DNA of 64,000 nt from Odobenus rosmarus divergens (GCF_000321225.1 NW_004450945.1:949987-1013986), one strand, 5' to 3'. Positions 1 through 12,290 are shown, counted from the stretch's first letter. The notes: generated from the sequence alone by a model not told the origin. Numbers and translations are program-made.

Positions 1-235
1 GTAATACATTCCAAGGCCTTGAGTGACCTGCCCCTTCAATTTATCCATCCTTTTCCTTTCACTAGCTCAAAGATAACAGACAACTGTGTCAGTATTATAA
101 CAGAAGCGGCCACTGAAGAATAGTTATATTCCTTTTATCAATTTAGTGGCAAAACATCAGTATATTTGCAAAGTTACAACTTTCTATTTTTGGCTGTTTC
201 CCCTTCCCTTTCCTGATACACCTTCTCCCAATATT

Positions 236-257
236 AACAACAACAACAACAAAAAAA
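236..257. repeat. (AAC)n microsatellite with A tract
   Basis: Five AAC units followed by a run of A. Simple repeat in TP63 intron 3; likely length-polymorphic. Confidence 0.9.
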
Positions 258-604
258 GTACAATTCCAGATAAAAAAAAATATATAGTGAAAAGTCCAGT
301 AAAATCTTCTATTAGATAAGAAAGGCAAGGTATTTTTAAAGTGATTTCCAAAATCATGTCGACATGTGATCTATGAAATCCCCACCTTTTTTTCTAGCTC
401 TTTGCCACCTGTTCTTCTAGAAGGATTTGTTTGTTTGAGTTGTGTGTGTTTACAGAAAAAGCAGGATTTGTATGGTCAATGAATAATAATGAAAAAAAAA
501 ATAAGACAAAAAACAACCCAGCACTATATACTACACAAATACAGAAAATTTCATCTAAACATTTCAGAAAAGTGTTTTATTATTATTAATCCATCACACT
601 CCTG

Positions 605-660
605 GTCTCCCCATTCTACAGATGAGAAACTGAAGCCCAAGGTCATGAGTGACTCACTGG
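605..660 (-). repeat. MIR fragment
   Basis: Contains the recognisable antisense MIR phrase 'ctacagatgagaaactgaag' followed by 'ccaaggtcatgagtgac'. Short and diverged. Confidence 0.5.
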
Positions 661-829
661 CGAAGCACCCCCCCCAAAATACTATTTTATGTATTATTTA
701 CTTTCTTTCCCCTTTTTCTATTACTAGGTACTTAAATCTGTATCTCGATTCACATTGAATTTACTTCCTCCTCCTTTATTTAAGGATAGTTCCATGAAAG
801 AGGCAGCCTGCCATAGTATAGATAGAATT

Positions 830-960
830 TGGATAGAATTCAGATCTAGACTCTGGTTCTGACTCTAACCTGACCTCTTGTAAAACCCTGGACTGGTACC
901 ACCCTCTCCAAATTGGGATAGACATAAGGAACAATTCAGATAAGGAACATAAGGGATTAT
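830..960 (+). repeat. MIR-like fragment (weak)
   Basis: 'gactctggttctgactctaa' followed by 'tgacctcttgtaaaacc' resembles the MIR core in the sense direction, but much is diverged. Could be chance similarity. Confidence 0.4.
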
Positions 961-1193
961 TCCCACCCACCCACCTTCTCCACACCAGTGGGAGCATATG
1001 CAGTAAGAAGAGTCGAGGAAGACCCAAAATCCACAAACACTTAATTTTCTCTCTGCTGATCACATTGACTCTCTGCCCAGTGGCCTTGTCCATTCAGGGC
1101 CATCTGCCTTTTTATATGCCATGAAATACACAGACTTCACAGAGATGTGGATGGCATGGCCCACAGATTAAAGGAGATGTTCCTGCCACTCAC

Positions 1194-1326
1194 CCACATG
1201 GGGTCACTGAGGTCCGAGTCCTGCATGCGGATACAGTCCATGCTAATCTCAATCTTGTTTCTTGCACCATTTTCTGATGGTTCATCCACAAAGTTCAAGT
1301 CAATGGGCTGAACTGAACATATGGGC
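1194..1326 (-). CDS. TP63: TP63 exon 3 (TA-isoform-specific coding exon)
   Basis: Internal coding exon of tumour protein p63, a p53-family nuclear transcription factor that controls epithelial stratification and, in oocytes, DNA-damage death. The 133-nt exon encodes 44 residues after completing a Gln codon shared with exon 2. It begins [20 protein letters not shown], continues with [15 protein letters not shown] and ends DSDLSDPMW, matching the second half of the TAp63 transactivation region known from human and mouse. On the minus strand the acceptor is a pyrimidine-rich tract ending 'atggtag' before base 1326, and the donor is GTGAGTGGC after base 1194. The exon ends in phase 0 on the Trp codon TGG, as expected before exon 4 (PQYTN...). 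Exon 2 lies 1,011 bp upstream. DeltaN isoforms skip this exon. One oddity is Arg (AGA, bases 1260-1262) where I recall Thr (ACA) in human and mouse. Confidence 0.97.
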
Positions 1327-1424
1327 CTACCATAAAGGACAAACAAAAGTGTGTTAGGCAAGGAATGGGACTAAAACACAAGCACCCAGTTGATAACAAT
1401 GAGCTCTCTCTCTTTCAAAGTTGG

Positions 1425-1560
1425 CAAGGCTCATTCGTTGGAGTCAGAGACTCTAGGTTCAAATCGTGGCTCAACCACATGCCAAATGTGTTATCTCAGG
1501 CAGTTCAAATCTAAGTCCTACTTGTACAGTGGGAATCATGATCCCTGCCCTTGTCAGAGA
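1425..1560 (+). repeat. MIR SINE in TP63 intron 2
   Basis: Sense MIR core: 'ggagtcagagactctaggtt' then 'caaatcgtggctcaaccaca', and near the end 'gtacagtgggaatcatgatc'. Antisense to TP63. Confidence 0.65.
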
Positions 1561-1874
1561 ATTGCTGAGTAGAACATGGGAGAGAAAGGATGTATCAGGA
1601 ATTGAGTATTTTATACCCTATCCCTTAGAGTACCAAGTACTCCGATATTCTTTTATCTTCCGCTGAATTTACTCACTTATCCAAACTTGATCTTAATAAA
1701 GGAGACAATAATCATTTTCCTAGCAGGGCATAAATGACCAACAAAATTTAGTATTCTACCTTCTCAGGGGGTATTTGTGTTGTAAGAGCAAATAAGAGTC
1801 TTTAAGCCAAAGGAACAGATTTTGGGTATCAAGGGAGTCACTGGAGATGTTATTGGGAGTTAGGCAGGAAAGCC

Positions 1875-2092
1875 TCCCCACCTTTTTTAAATTTCAATTC
1901 AGTTAATTAGCATATAGTATATTATCAGTTTCAGAGGTAGAATTCAGTGATTCATCAGTTGCATATAACACCCAGTGCTCATTACATCATGTGCCCTCCT
2001 TAATGCCCATCACCCAGTTACCCCATCCCCACACCCCCTCCTCCAGCAACACTCAAGTTTGTTTCCTATGATTAAGAGTCTCTTATGGTTTG
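1875..2092 (-). mobile_element. 5'-truncated carnivore L1, 3' end only
   Basis: Reverse complement of the carnivore L1 3' UTR. It includes 'taacacccagtgctcattac', 'catcatgtgccctccttaat' and 'gcccatcacccagttacccc', and ends in 'agagtctcttatggttt'. The T-rich left end (from 1875) is the complement of the poly-A tail. A short imperfect TSD may be 'aggaaagcc' (1866) and 'aggagagcc' (2093). It lies inside TP63 intron 2. Confidence 0.85.
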
Positions 2093-2336
2093 AGGAGAGC
2101 CCTTCTGATGCTCCAAAATTATACCACCTTGGAATAATGATCTTTTGGTATTGTAAACTGAATAAACCTCTACTGAATTTTGAACACAGAAATACTATTG
2201 GAGGAAATAAATTTTTCCAACAATATTGACTGGTTTTTATTGATTCTAGAAACATGCCCTAGTAAGCAATATTTTTATAATCTCTATCTATTTATAATAA
2301 TTCAAATACAACATGTTTTTGCTTCTTTGATACTCA

Positions 2337-3960
<1,624 letters not shown>

Positions 3961-3964
3961 CTAG

Positions 3965-4265
3965 TTTTTGCAAAACATTTTTAAATGAACTTTTTATTTT
4001 GAGATCAATATAGATTTACATGCAGTTGTAATGAATTATACAGAGAGAGTTCATGCAGTTTCCCCAATGGTAAGTCATAATTTACAAAACCCTTAAAAAA
4101 TTATAACCAGGATATTGATACTGCTACGATCCACTGATCTTATTCAGAAATTCTCAGTTTTTCTTGTACTCATTTGCACACATGCACACATGTATATGTT
4201 GTATATGTATTTAGTTCTACACAAGTTTTTGATCACACGTGTAGGTTGGCATATCCACCCCCATA
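3965..4265 (-). mobile_element. Old L1M-type 3' UTR fragment
   Basis: Plus strand reads 'ttttattttgagatcaatat', 'agatttacatgcagttgtaa' and later 'gtaggttggcatatccaccc'. These phrases fit the antisense 3' end of ancient L1M elements. Diverged, no TSD seen. Confidence 0.6.
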
Positions 4266-4659
4266 GTATTAAAGGATTTGAAGGATGAGACTGACAGAAT
4301 ACATTTCATATTGATAAATCTGGAAGCTGTGTGGAGGAAAGGTTTATAAGCATATCAGTTTATGTGCAAAGTGGTTACACCAGTCCGGGGAAGACAACTG
4401 GATGCTAGCAGAAGTAAGGATGGAGAAAATTTGCTAATAATTCAATTATTAGCAAAAAGGTTAAATCAGACATTGTTTATGTTATGTTCACATTTTCTCT
4501 CTAGTTTCTCTCTGACTGCTAAAAGACCTTCCCTGTATTTCTGATGTCACCACTAATCAGCTGCAAAACTGTGGAAGAGCCTCCCAGCTCCATGAACTTC
4601 AGCTTCCTTGATTGTGACATGGGGATAGTCATCCCTGCTCCGTTGCCTCACAGATGCCT

Positions 4660-4870
4660 ACACAGTCCTCAGTGATTTCCTCCCCACAAAGCATTTCCTG
4701 GTCCCTTACTTGATATATAATCTTTCTTCTCCAAACTTTCCTGGCCTTTTGTTGCGTCTCATCAATGCTAATTCATCCTATATTACTTGTACAACAATTA
4801 ATCAAGTGTAGAGGACCTTAAGTAACTTGAAGGCAAAGCCCGTATCTCCTTGAATTTCTTAGTTTTATAT
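4660..4870 (+). repeat. L2 3'-end fragment
   Basis: 'cttgaaggcaaagcccgtat' with upstream pyrimidine-rich text resembles the L2 3' end ('...ttgagggcagggactgtgtc...'). Moderately diverged. Confidence 0.5.
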
Positions 4871-4879
4871 TTCCTTGAG

Positions 4880-5105
4880 GTTAGAGTGGAAGGAACATGG
4901 GTTTTGAAGTGAGACAGACTTGGGTTCAAATTTTAGCTCTACTACTGACGTACTGTAAAGTCATGATCAAGTTACTTAACCTCTTTGTACCTTATTTTCT
5001 TCAACTATGCTTCCTTCACAGGGTGGTTAAAAGGCTTACTTGAAATAATGTGCTACACATTTTCCATACAGTGCGTGGTAGTCAATACATTGGTTGGATT
5101 AGATC
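4880..5105 (+). repeat. MIR SINE, near full length
   Basis: Sense MIR: 'gacttgggttcaaattttag', 'caagttacttaacctctttg', 'cttcacagggtggttaaaag', ending near 'gtgcgtggtagtcaatacat'. Antisense to TP63. Confidence 0.8.
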
Positions 5106-5109
5106 AAGT

Positions 5110-7120
5110 ACGTAATTTGTACCCAGAAAATACTTACTGAATTGAACTAATTAAATAGCATATTTGAAAGGCTTCTTAAAGCTGTAGAAGTGTCCCACAA
5201 AAGTAATTATATTAAACCTGAATTATCCCTCATTTCTCTGCAGTTCAAATTGTTTTTTCTCTTTCTGTGTCTGTAGGCCCAAACAGTGGTCCCATTACCT
5301 CTCATTTTCTCCTAGATCACCTTTATCTTAGGCTTGCTACATTGAACGGGACAACAGCTCCTCCCGACCCCTACCCCCCACTCCAGGGCCTCAAGCTTTA
5401 AGGGGACTTGATTACAAAAGATGGGATTGGGCTTTGGAATAGATCAGTGGTTTTCATATTGGTTTCATGAAACTAGGGTTTCTGGTGCCTCAGTGGGTTA
5501 GCCAGATGTAAAGAAATGTCCCTACTGGTAGGACTCCAGACATGCCTTAACACCAGCAAGTTTGGCGTTTGCATCTTAAGTATATTATTGTTCCAAGCAA
5601 GATTTCATTTGAAGAACTGGTTCTGTTAACAATTTAAAAATCAGTGGTCACAGTTAGAGGATCTCCCAGGTGTCTCCTATGCAAACCAAGAATTGATTCT
5701 TGGTCTCTGAATAAAGATGGAAAACATTATTGAGAAAGGAAGGAAAGAGATCAGCTGGTGCCATAGGGCAGGAAGGGTGAGGTAAATCCTACCTATCTTC
5801 AGAGGCTTTGCCTTTGGGTGAATCTCAGTATCAATTTACTCATGGAACAATCACTCTGTTCAAATGGTCTTGTCACATCAGTCACACCCAAAGTTAGGAA
5901 GTCTCAAGTCACTTTTTTTTTTTTCTTTTCAGCTTGTTTTTCGTGGATGAACTATCCTGCACTCTTTACATTAACTCAGCAAAAAAAAAAAAAAAAAAAA
6001 GAACCCTACACTGCAGAAGTCACCTGAAAACCCCCAAAGGTATCTGCTTATAGTCTGCATTCCCACCTGCTCTTCCTGTTCTGCCACAGAAGTCACCACT
6101 CAAATCCCTTGCATTAAGTTTCTTTCAGCACTCCTGAAAAATCTCCCAAATCTACTATTTCAGAGTTCAACACAACCTTAATTTTATAGATGGATTTTAG
6201 AATTAATAGACTTCTGAGACCATCTAGCCTACTTTTTCTTATTTAATAGATGGAAAAGCTAAAATCTAAAAATAACTAGTTCAACCCAGCTATATTGTAT
6301 TCAACATAGGTCTGTACCCACAGTCCAGGAAGAATAAAGTGAGGCATCAAACACTAATTATCAACCCTTCGCCTCTTGTAACAGTTCCCATACTTGTCAT
6401 TTTCTGGATATTTAAAGCCTCCTTACTCCCCTTTAGAACATCCAAACTTAATACTATGAGAGTAGAAGTACATTTGATTAAATATCTTCTAATTCACTTA
6501 AAATAAAACAGCATTTAGTAGTGATGCAGACCAGAAACTCACTGGCTGCTCCTAGAATTCCTGACTCAAAGGCTCCCTTGATGTCATTTCTTCTGGTATA
6601 GAGAGAATGTGGCACAGGAACTCCAGGAAAGCAGACTGGGAGTGCCCCCTCAGTAACCGTGCCCACACTTGGAAAGATGGGGTCACACATGAACCTAAAC
6701 CTTTGAGGACCACATAGAATGTCAAAGTCGGTTGTGCCCTTTAAGACTGTCTAGTCTAGCTACCTTATTTCACAAGAAAACTGAGGCTGAGACCTGAAAT
6801 ATTTTGCCTAAAACCATGGCCATGCTAGAATACTGGTTAATGAAGGCAAACTGTTCAATATTCTGGAATTTTCCACGGCAGTTGTTAAACAGTCATTATT
6901 ATAATTTATTATAAAGTATTAAAATTAAAATTAAGTTATGTTAAAAGCAAAGATAATAAATACTCAAAATGGATCACTTTCTAATTATTTTACTATTATC
7001 TGTGTTCTTGAAAGCCATTTAAAAAAATAATGTAGTGAAACTGCTCAGATTAAAAAAAAAACCTCTGTGAATTTATTGCTATACTCATCTAATAATATAT
7101 TTTAGCCAAAGGCTTATGTG
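5110..7120. other. Unassigned intronic stretch with T11 and A20 tracts
   Basis: Mostly unrecognised. It holds a T11 run near 5913 and an A20 run at 5981-6000, plus two diverged pieces (about 6180-6300 and 6720-6830) with the look of an old dispersed repeat ('ctgagaccatctagcctact'; 'aagactgtctagtctagcta'). A possible p63 response element at 5538-5563 is discussed as a finding. Confidence 0.5.
5981..6000. repeat. A20 homopolymer
   Basis: Uninterrupted run of 20 A after 'ctcagc'. No retrotransposon body is recognisable immediately upstream, so it is a bare homopolymer. Confidence 0.9.
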
Positions 7121-7124
7121 CAAA

Positions 7125-7215
7125 GGACTCAACAATACATATATTGAGTACTATGTGAAAGGCTACGTGGGAGATTTAGTAATGAGTGAGACATGTATCT
7201 TGCTCCTCTGAAAGT
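7125..7215 (-). repeat. L2-like fragment (weak)
   Basis: 'tattgagtactatgtgaaag' and 'aatgagtgagacatgtatct' resemble the antisense L2 3' end. Short and diverged. Confidence 0.4.
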
Positions 7216-7434
7216 TTTTCATAGTTCAATGCCAAAAATAGAACACCTTCAATGTTTGTCTAATTTTTACCTTTTGTCATAACCTTTTGTGCTCCTAATT
7301 TCCCGCTGGACTGTGACCTTCTAAAGGACAGAAAAGCCAACATGGGCCATTCATTTTGGTTTGTGCTCTATTTGCCTGGTGATTGGCAGGAAAGACTTGC
7401 CATTGATTATGGCAGGATTTCACTTCACTGGGCC

Positions 7435-7610
7435 TGCTTTTCCAGTTTTCCACATGATAATTTTAAGCTCAGAGAGGATAAGGAAATTGTTCAAGATCCC
7501 TCAGCTAGTAAATGATAGAACTGGGCTTGCTATTTATTATTTATTTATTTATTTATTTATGATAGAGCTGGGCTTTGAATTTAAGATTGTATGACTTCAA
7601 AGCTCATGCT
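7435..7610 (-). repeat. MIR SINE interrupted by a (TTTA)n tract
   Basis: Antisense MIR: 'cagagaggataaggaaattg', 'caagatccctcagctagtaa', then 'gggctttgaatttaagattg'. The MIR is broken by 30 bases of (TTTA)-like repeat (7529-7558), with a 17-bp copy of MIR sequence on both sides. Confidence 0.65.
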
Positions 7611-7619
7611 TTATTAAAT

Positions 7620-9370
7620 TATATATATTACATATACATGGTTCTAATTTTCATTAATCTTAAAAGTTGAGCAATAGTGTTTCTCATAGTTAGGAGGATA
7701 TTTTTTTCTATAAAAGAACAAATTTCCTACTAATTCTGTCTCATCATAAGAGTTACCTTTTTTCCTTCAAATGAGCAGGAAATGGTGTGAAAAAACAAGT
7801 ACTGATCAGTGAATGATATTGACAAGAATATCTGTTCTTTCTGCGGATTCCCAATATTGACTGGAGTTGACTCTCAAATGTAGTGTGAGAAAAGAGAGCT
7901 GAGGTCTCTATTATTTTCCAAGGGGACTTGAGCACTCGAATACTATGGGAGTGTCCCCAGTTCTCAGAAGTTGCTTAAAACTCTGAACCTGCCTTCCTCT
8001 TCTGTATATCCATCTATCCATCCATCTAATCTGTCAGTCCATCAAATTATTGCCTAAGCCTTTATTACCAACCTCTCTAGATCTTCCCCAGAACAAGTCT
8101 TCCAATGCAGGAACATTCCAAATCACATAATTCCATTTTTATTTTTAGTTTGGAAACACTCCTATATTTTCAGTTTACTCTGTTATTATGATAGCCATTA
8201 TGATTATTGTCATACTTAATTTTAGGGATGCCAGAGAGTACCTTGATGCCCTTTAATAAATCGCCTCATCATTGCATGCAACAATGCCCAAGAGCCCTAG
8301 AGGAGTAAACTTATTCATATGCCTGAGATATGTTCACCTCCAGAAAGCTACTTACATAATCTAAATCAAGTCCATTAACATCTTTTCTTCATTAAATAGA
8401 ATTCTTTCCTTTTCAACTTCACGTTGAAAAATGACCAGTCTGTTCCTTATCACTGTATTCACCCCATGGTCAAATCCATATGCCAGCTTCACTCCTGGCA
8501 GAGAAAACTTACATGGGTAAAATGTATTTAGAGTATATCTTATGCCTTGAAATACTGATTTGCCACAATTTGAAAAACAAAGTGTCATAACCAAGAAATT
8601 TCATTTTATATTTTATTACTGAACTAATAAACTAAATTCTTAAGAAATTCTCTTTTGTATCTTTCAGTGTCTGTTTATCCTCCATTCTGCCACAATCAGT
8701 TCACTTCCCTTTCATATTCAGACTTTTCTCTGCCCACTACCACCTGTCCGAGGATCTGATTGCCCACAGCTTGCTTCTGCCATAATCCTTTACTGTGTAA
8801 ACCAAACTCTCAATTCTCCCATCAAAGCCTATATATCTAGTGTCAACTCACCAGTTGTTAACTCTGAGGGAGTGATATTTTCTTCTCTCAAGTCCAAAAT
8901 CCTCTAAGTTCCACATTTTGTGTCCCACTCTCTAGCCTAACCAATTGCTGCCTTAAAAAGGATGATTTCTCTGACTGTAGCCCCCATCTCTCACACCCCC
9001 AGCTCACTGAACCTTCTTCCTGTCCTCATTTCATTTGCCAGCAGTCTCTCCCAACTGACGTGTGATCATCGGTCTTCCCTAAACAGCATTTTTATCAGGC
9101 TACTTGTTCCCTGACTCAGAATTTAGAATCACTCACCTTTGATCCCTGGACAAAATCTAATCAGACCTCATCCCTCATCCTTTTTATTCCTTTGGGCAGA
9201 TGCTCTTTTCCAAATTATTCAGCCAGCTATATCCTACAGGTTGTTTCTTTTCAGCCATGAGTCTTTTCAAATTATGGCCTCTTGTACTCCCCCATCTTCC
9301 GCCAGGTCATAATCTTTACTTTTGCTACCATCCAGTACAAAGCTCAGCTCCCCTAGAAAGGGTACCACAG
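7620..9370. other. Mostly unassigned intronic stretch; possible L2 in right half
   Basis: No repeat recognised with confidence. From about 8640 the plus strand becomes pyrimidine-rich and contains phrases such as 'tactgtgtaaaccaaactct' and 'tccagtacaaagctcagctc', which could be diverged L2 split by the MaLR LTR that follows. No coding evidence. Confidence 0.4.
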
Positions 9371-9723
9371 TACACTAAATGTTTGTGTCCTCTCCAAAAT
9401 TCATAGGTGGAAATGTAATCTCCAATGTGATAGTTTTTGTAGGTGGGGCCTTTGGGAGATGATTAGGTCATGACGGTAGAGCCCCCATGAGTAGGATTCA
9501 TGCCCTTATAAAAGGGGCCCATAGAGCTCTCTCCTGCCTTCCACCATGTGAGGTTACAGAGAGTGAAGACTGCCATCTATGAACTAGGAAACACAGGAAC
9601 CAAATCTGCCAGTGCCTTGATCTTGGACTTCCCAGCCCTCAGAATTGTGAAAAATCAATTTCTGTTGTTTATAAGCCACCCAATCTATGGTATTTCATTA
9701 TAGCAACCTGAATGGACTAAGAC
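9371..9723 (+). mobile_element. MaLR (ERVL-type) LTR, MLT1A/MST-like
   Basis: Solitary long terminal repeat of the mammalian MaLR group. Visible consensus blocks are 'ggtggggcctttgggagatg', 'attaggtcatgacggtagag', 'ttataaaaggggcccataga', 'ccttgatcttggacttccca' and the 3' end 'tgaatggactaagaca'. The 'ttataaaa' block is the promoter-like TATA region of this LTR type. No internal region adjoins it. It is antisense to TP63. Presence in a carnivore favours the older MLT1 lineage over primate MST or THE1. Confidence 0.8.
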
Positions 9724-10110
9724 ATCTACACTATTTTTTTATTGTTTGAGTTTACTTCCTCAGTTTGGCATGTTTTAAGCATTCTTGTCCTTCATTAATT
9801 CTATTGTAATCTACACATGTTGAAATGATGTTTCCATTTTGTCTACACAGGTCCTCTAACAAGTGAGGAACTGGGAGTCAAAACCTATATTACTATTTTC
9901 CTGGTTCTTTACAGCAGAGAGTTATAGGGGGAAAAAAAACATGAAAAGGGCTTTATTTCTCATCCCCTATACTCTCTTTCTACAAATGAGGACTCCCGGG
10001 GATTTTATTCACAGTCCCATAGGAAGCCCACAGGGTTCTAGTGCTAAACCCAGGGCATCCTGGATCCCTCAGCAATGCTCTGAAGAAAGCGGACAATTAA
10101 AACTTTTTGT

Positions 10111-10294
10111 GGGCCACTTGGGTGGCTCAGGCAGTTAAGTGTCCATCTCTTGATTTTGGCTCAGGTCATGATCTCAGGGTCATGACATCAAGCCCACACA
10201 CAGAGTCTGCTTGGGATTCTCTCTCTCCCTCTCTCTCTCTGCCCTCCTCTTGCTCTCACTCTCTAAATAAAGAAAATATTTAAAAAATCTTTTT
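10111..10294 (+). mobile_element. Can-SINE (tRNA-derived)
   Basis: Head 'gggccacttgggtggctcag', body 'ggctcaggtcatgatctcag', CT-rich middle, 'ctctaaataaag' and an A-rich tail. Likely TSD is 'ctttttgt' (10103-10110) and 'cttttttgt' after the tail. Body text with 'gtctgcttgggattctctct' suggests an older carnivore subfamily. Confidence 0.9.
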
Positions 10295-11220
10295 TGTAAA
10301 CGGAGCAATCTCTCTAAATCCATGAACATTAAAAAAAAGTTATCATCCAACATCACTCTCCTATAATCATTTGATCAGTTAATAGTCTGATCCATTTCAA
10401 TTTACAATTTGGCATCTGGTAGAAGATAATGATAGGGGAGACTTGAGTCCATCTTACTTTAAAGCCATTTTAACATTACGGCATGCAAATAGAGATACAT
10501 GCAAGCTTACAGGGAACTTATCTGTAACCTGCCCCCAAATTAGAATTTAGGAGACATTTGAATAGCTGTAATCACCATGACATCAGGGTTGGGATATGTT
10601 AGGATTTTGCACCAGTGTGAAGACCTGATAGGAAGTTCCAATATGAGAAAAATTAAAAAAAAAAAAAAAAGCACAAGAATAAAGAGACAGGTACACCTCA
10701 GAAGCTCCTGGGGAATTTGATGTGATGATAACCCAGTAAAAAACTTCCCAGTGGTAAAAACAAACAAACAAACAAAACAAAACTTCCCAAAGGTGATCTG
10801 GAATCCTTAAGATAAGTTCACATGGCACATACTATTCTTGGTTTAAAAAGACAGAGAAATATGCCTTATTCTCAGAAATATCTACCCTCTTTTTTAAATG
10901 CTATTTAAAGAGTATATGTTTATCTAGTGAATGGGACTGCCCAGCATGACATATTTCTTAAGGGCTCCTGGTAGATAAGTTTTGTTTTTACTAAGACAGT
11001 ATGGCTCTCTTTGTTCTTTCTGATCATATCTTGCCTTATAGTACAGTTTCTTATTTATAGTTTCTAATGGAGTAGTTGGCTCTTGGAGACAAAGTTCGCA
11101 TTACCATTTATTTATTTCAGTAGTCTGACACAGTAACAGACACCAAGTGGGTGTCAAGTAAATACTTGTAGAAGGAAATTTTTGGAAAATAGAGTACACA
11201 TAACAAAGTCAGTATCTAGA
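10295..11220. other. Unassigned intronic stretch
   Basis: No clear repeat apart from an A17 run at about 10655-10671 and an (AAAC)n-like patch at 10758-10780. The segment 11110-11180 has a faint MIR/L2 3'-end look ('gtgggtgtcaagtaaatact'). Confidence 0.45.
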
Positions 11221-11224
11221 GCAG

Positions 11225-11430
11225 AAACAACAGTTAATATTCAATTGCTTCTATGAGCAAGGTTCTCTACAATATGCCTGACATGCATTAATTTTCACAA
11301 CGTCTTATGATGTAAATACCAATATTATCCCATTTTACAGAGAAGAAAACTGAAGCTAAGTGGCAATTTACTTCCTCCAGAGCACGTGGTCACTGGGAGG
11401 ATGGCGGGTCTGGAGTCTAAAGGATTTGGT
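11225..11430 (-). repeat. MIR SINE
   Basis: Antisense MIR: 'tatcccattttacagagaag' and 'aaaactgaagctaagtggca', then 'gtggtcactgggaggatggc'. Sense with respect to TP63. Confidence 0.7.
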
Positions 11431-11550
11431 TTCAGAGTCTCTAGTCTGTTAATTACAAAGTTAATGACTATGGACAAGTTATTCTGCTGCCTCTCTAACC
11501 CTCAATTTCCCTATCCATTACAGTGCAAAAAGGGATAGTAGCTATCTCAG
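11425..11550 (+). repeat. MIR SINE, head-to-head with preceding MIR
   Basis: Sense MIR: 'tttcagagtctctagtctgt', 'tatggacaagttattctgct', 'ctctctaaccctcaatttcc'. It starts where the opposite-strand MIR ends. Confidence 0.65.
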
Positions 11551-11639
11551 GCAAGAGGGAAGGCCTTGGAATCTTACCATGGAAGTTTGCTCCACTTTCT
11601 CAGCAAGGGGCAGTAGGTGTCACACTTGAAAGTTCAACA

Positions 11640-11790
11640 GAACTACCTGACCCACGTTTGGAAAATACAAAGTCCCTGTCCCTACTTCCCAAAGATTCTG
11701 TTTCAGATGATCTGGAATGAGGCTCAAGAATCTGCACTTCAAGGAAACTGCATGTGCAAAGATATGGCTTGGGGATTCACCTACATTCTA
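11640..11790 (+). mobile_element. MER5-type hAT-Charlie DNA transposon fragment
   Basis: 'aaagattctgtttcagatga' and 'tcaagaatctgcacttcaag' match the internal half-repeats of MER5A/B. Non-autonomous, no transposase. Confidence 0.6.
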
Positions 11791-11934
11791 ATCCCTTTGA
11801 AGTTTTTAAGTCAAAAATGGAGCACCTTGATAAATCTACATTTTCTCCAAATATCTATTCTCACAGAGGAGGCAAGGTATTATCACAGTCTTGTTCACTG
11901 AAATGTGTTTTTATCAGCTAAATAAAGCAGTATG

Positions 11935-12180
11935 GTATAATAACTACAGTTAATATTTTTAACACATCTTACATGCTAGGCATTATTCTAAATGGCTTTA
12001 TGGATATTAACTCACTTAATCCATCCAACAACCCAAGATGAAGTTTGACTCTGTTAATCCTCATTTTATAGATCAGCCAACTGAGGCACAGAGAATGTAA
12101 GTAACTACCCCAAGTGCACACTGAGTACGTGAGGGCAGCAAACTCAGCAGGCTGGCTCCAGAGTCTGTGCTCCGAACTCA
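11935..12180 (-). repeat. MIR SINE, near full length
   Basis: Antisense MIR is clear: 'aactcacttaatccatccaa', 'cctcattttatagatcagcc', 'aactgaggcacagagaatgt', 'caggctggctccagagtctg'. Sense with TP63. Confidence 0.85.
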
Positions 12181-12209
12181 CACTGTGCTGACTCTCCCAG
12201 GCAGAGGCA

Positions 12210-12290
12210 GAAGTCAGAACCCTGGCTTCCAGGTGATCTTAGTCAAGTCCCTGTTCCTCTCTGGGATTCAAGTTCTTCCTCGAGGAAGTG
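12210..12290 (+). repeat. MIR-like fragment
   Basis: 'gatcttagtcaagtccctgt' and 'tcctctctgggattcaagtt' fit the sense MIR core. Short. Confidence 0.45.

Larger units (their letters stand above)
1..1193 (-). other. TP63: TP63 intron 3, 5' part (continues past left edge)
   Basis: Non-coding sequence just downstream (in gene direction) of TA-specific exon 3. The exon 3 donor reads GTGAGTGGC on the minus strand at 1193-1185. In known TP63 genes this intron holds the internal deltaN promoter and its exon. No deltaN exon is visible here, so it should lie further left. The stretch holds an (AAC)n tract at 236-257 and two weak MIR-like pieces (about 605-660 and 830-960). Open frames here show no splice-bounded or conserved coding signal. 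Confidence 0.85.

Noticed and set aside
5913..6000. T11...A20 hairpin as a functional structure
   Set aside because: Homopolymer pairing over a 60-base loop is trivial, and no element body or conservation argument supports it.
9371..9723. Provirus with coding capacity
   Set aside because: Only a solitary LTR is present; no internal retroviral genes flank it.
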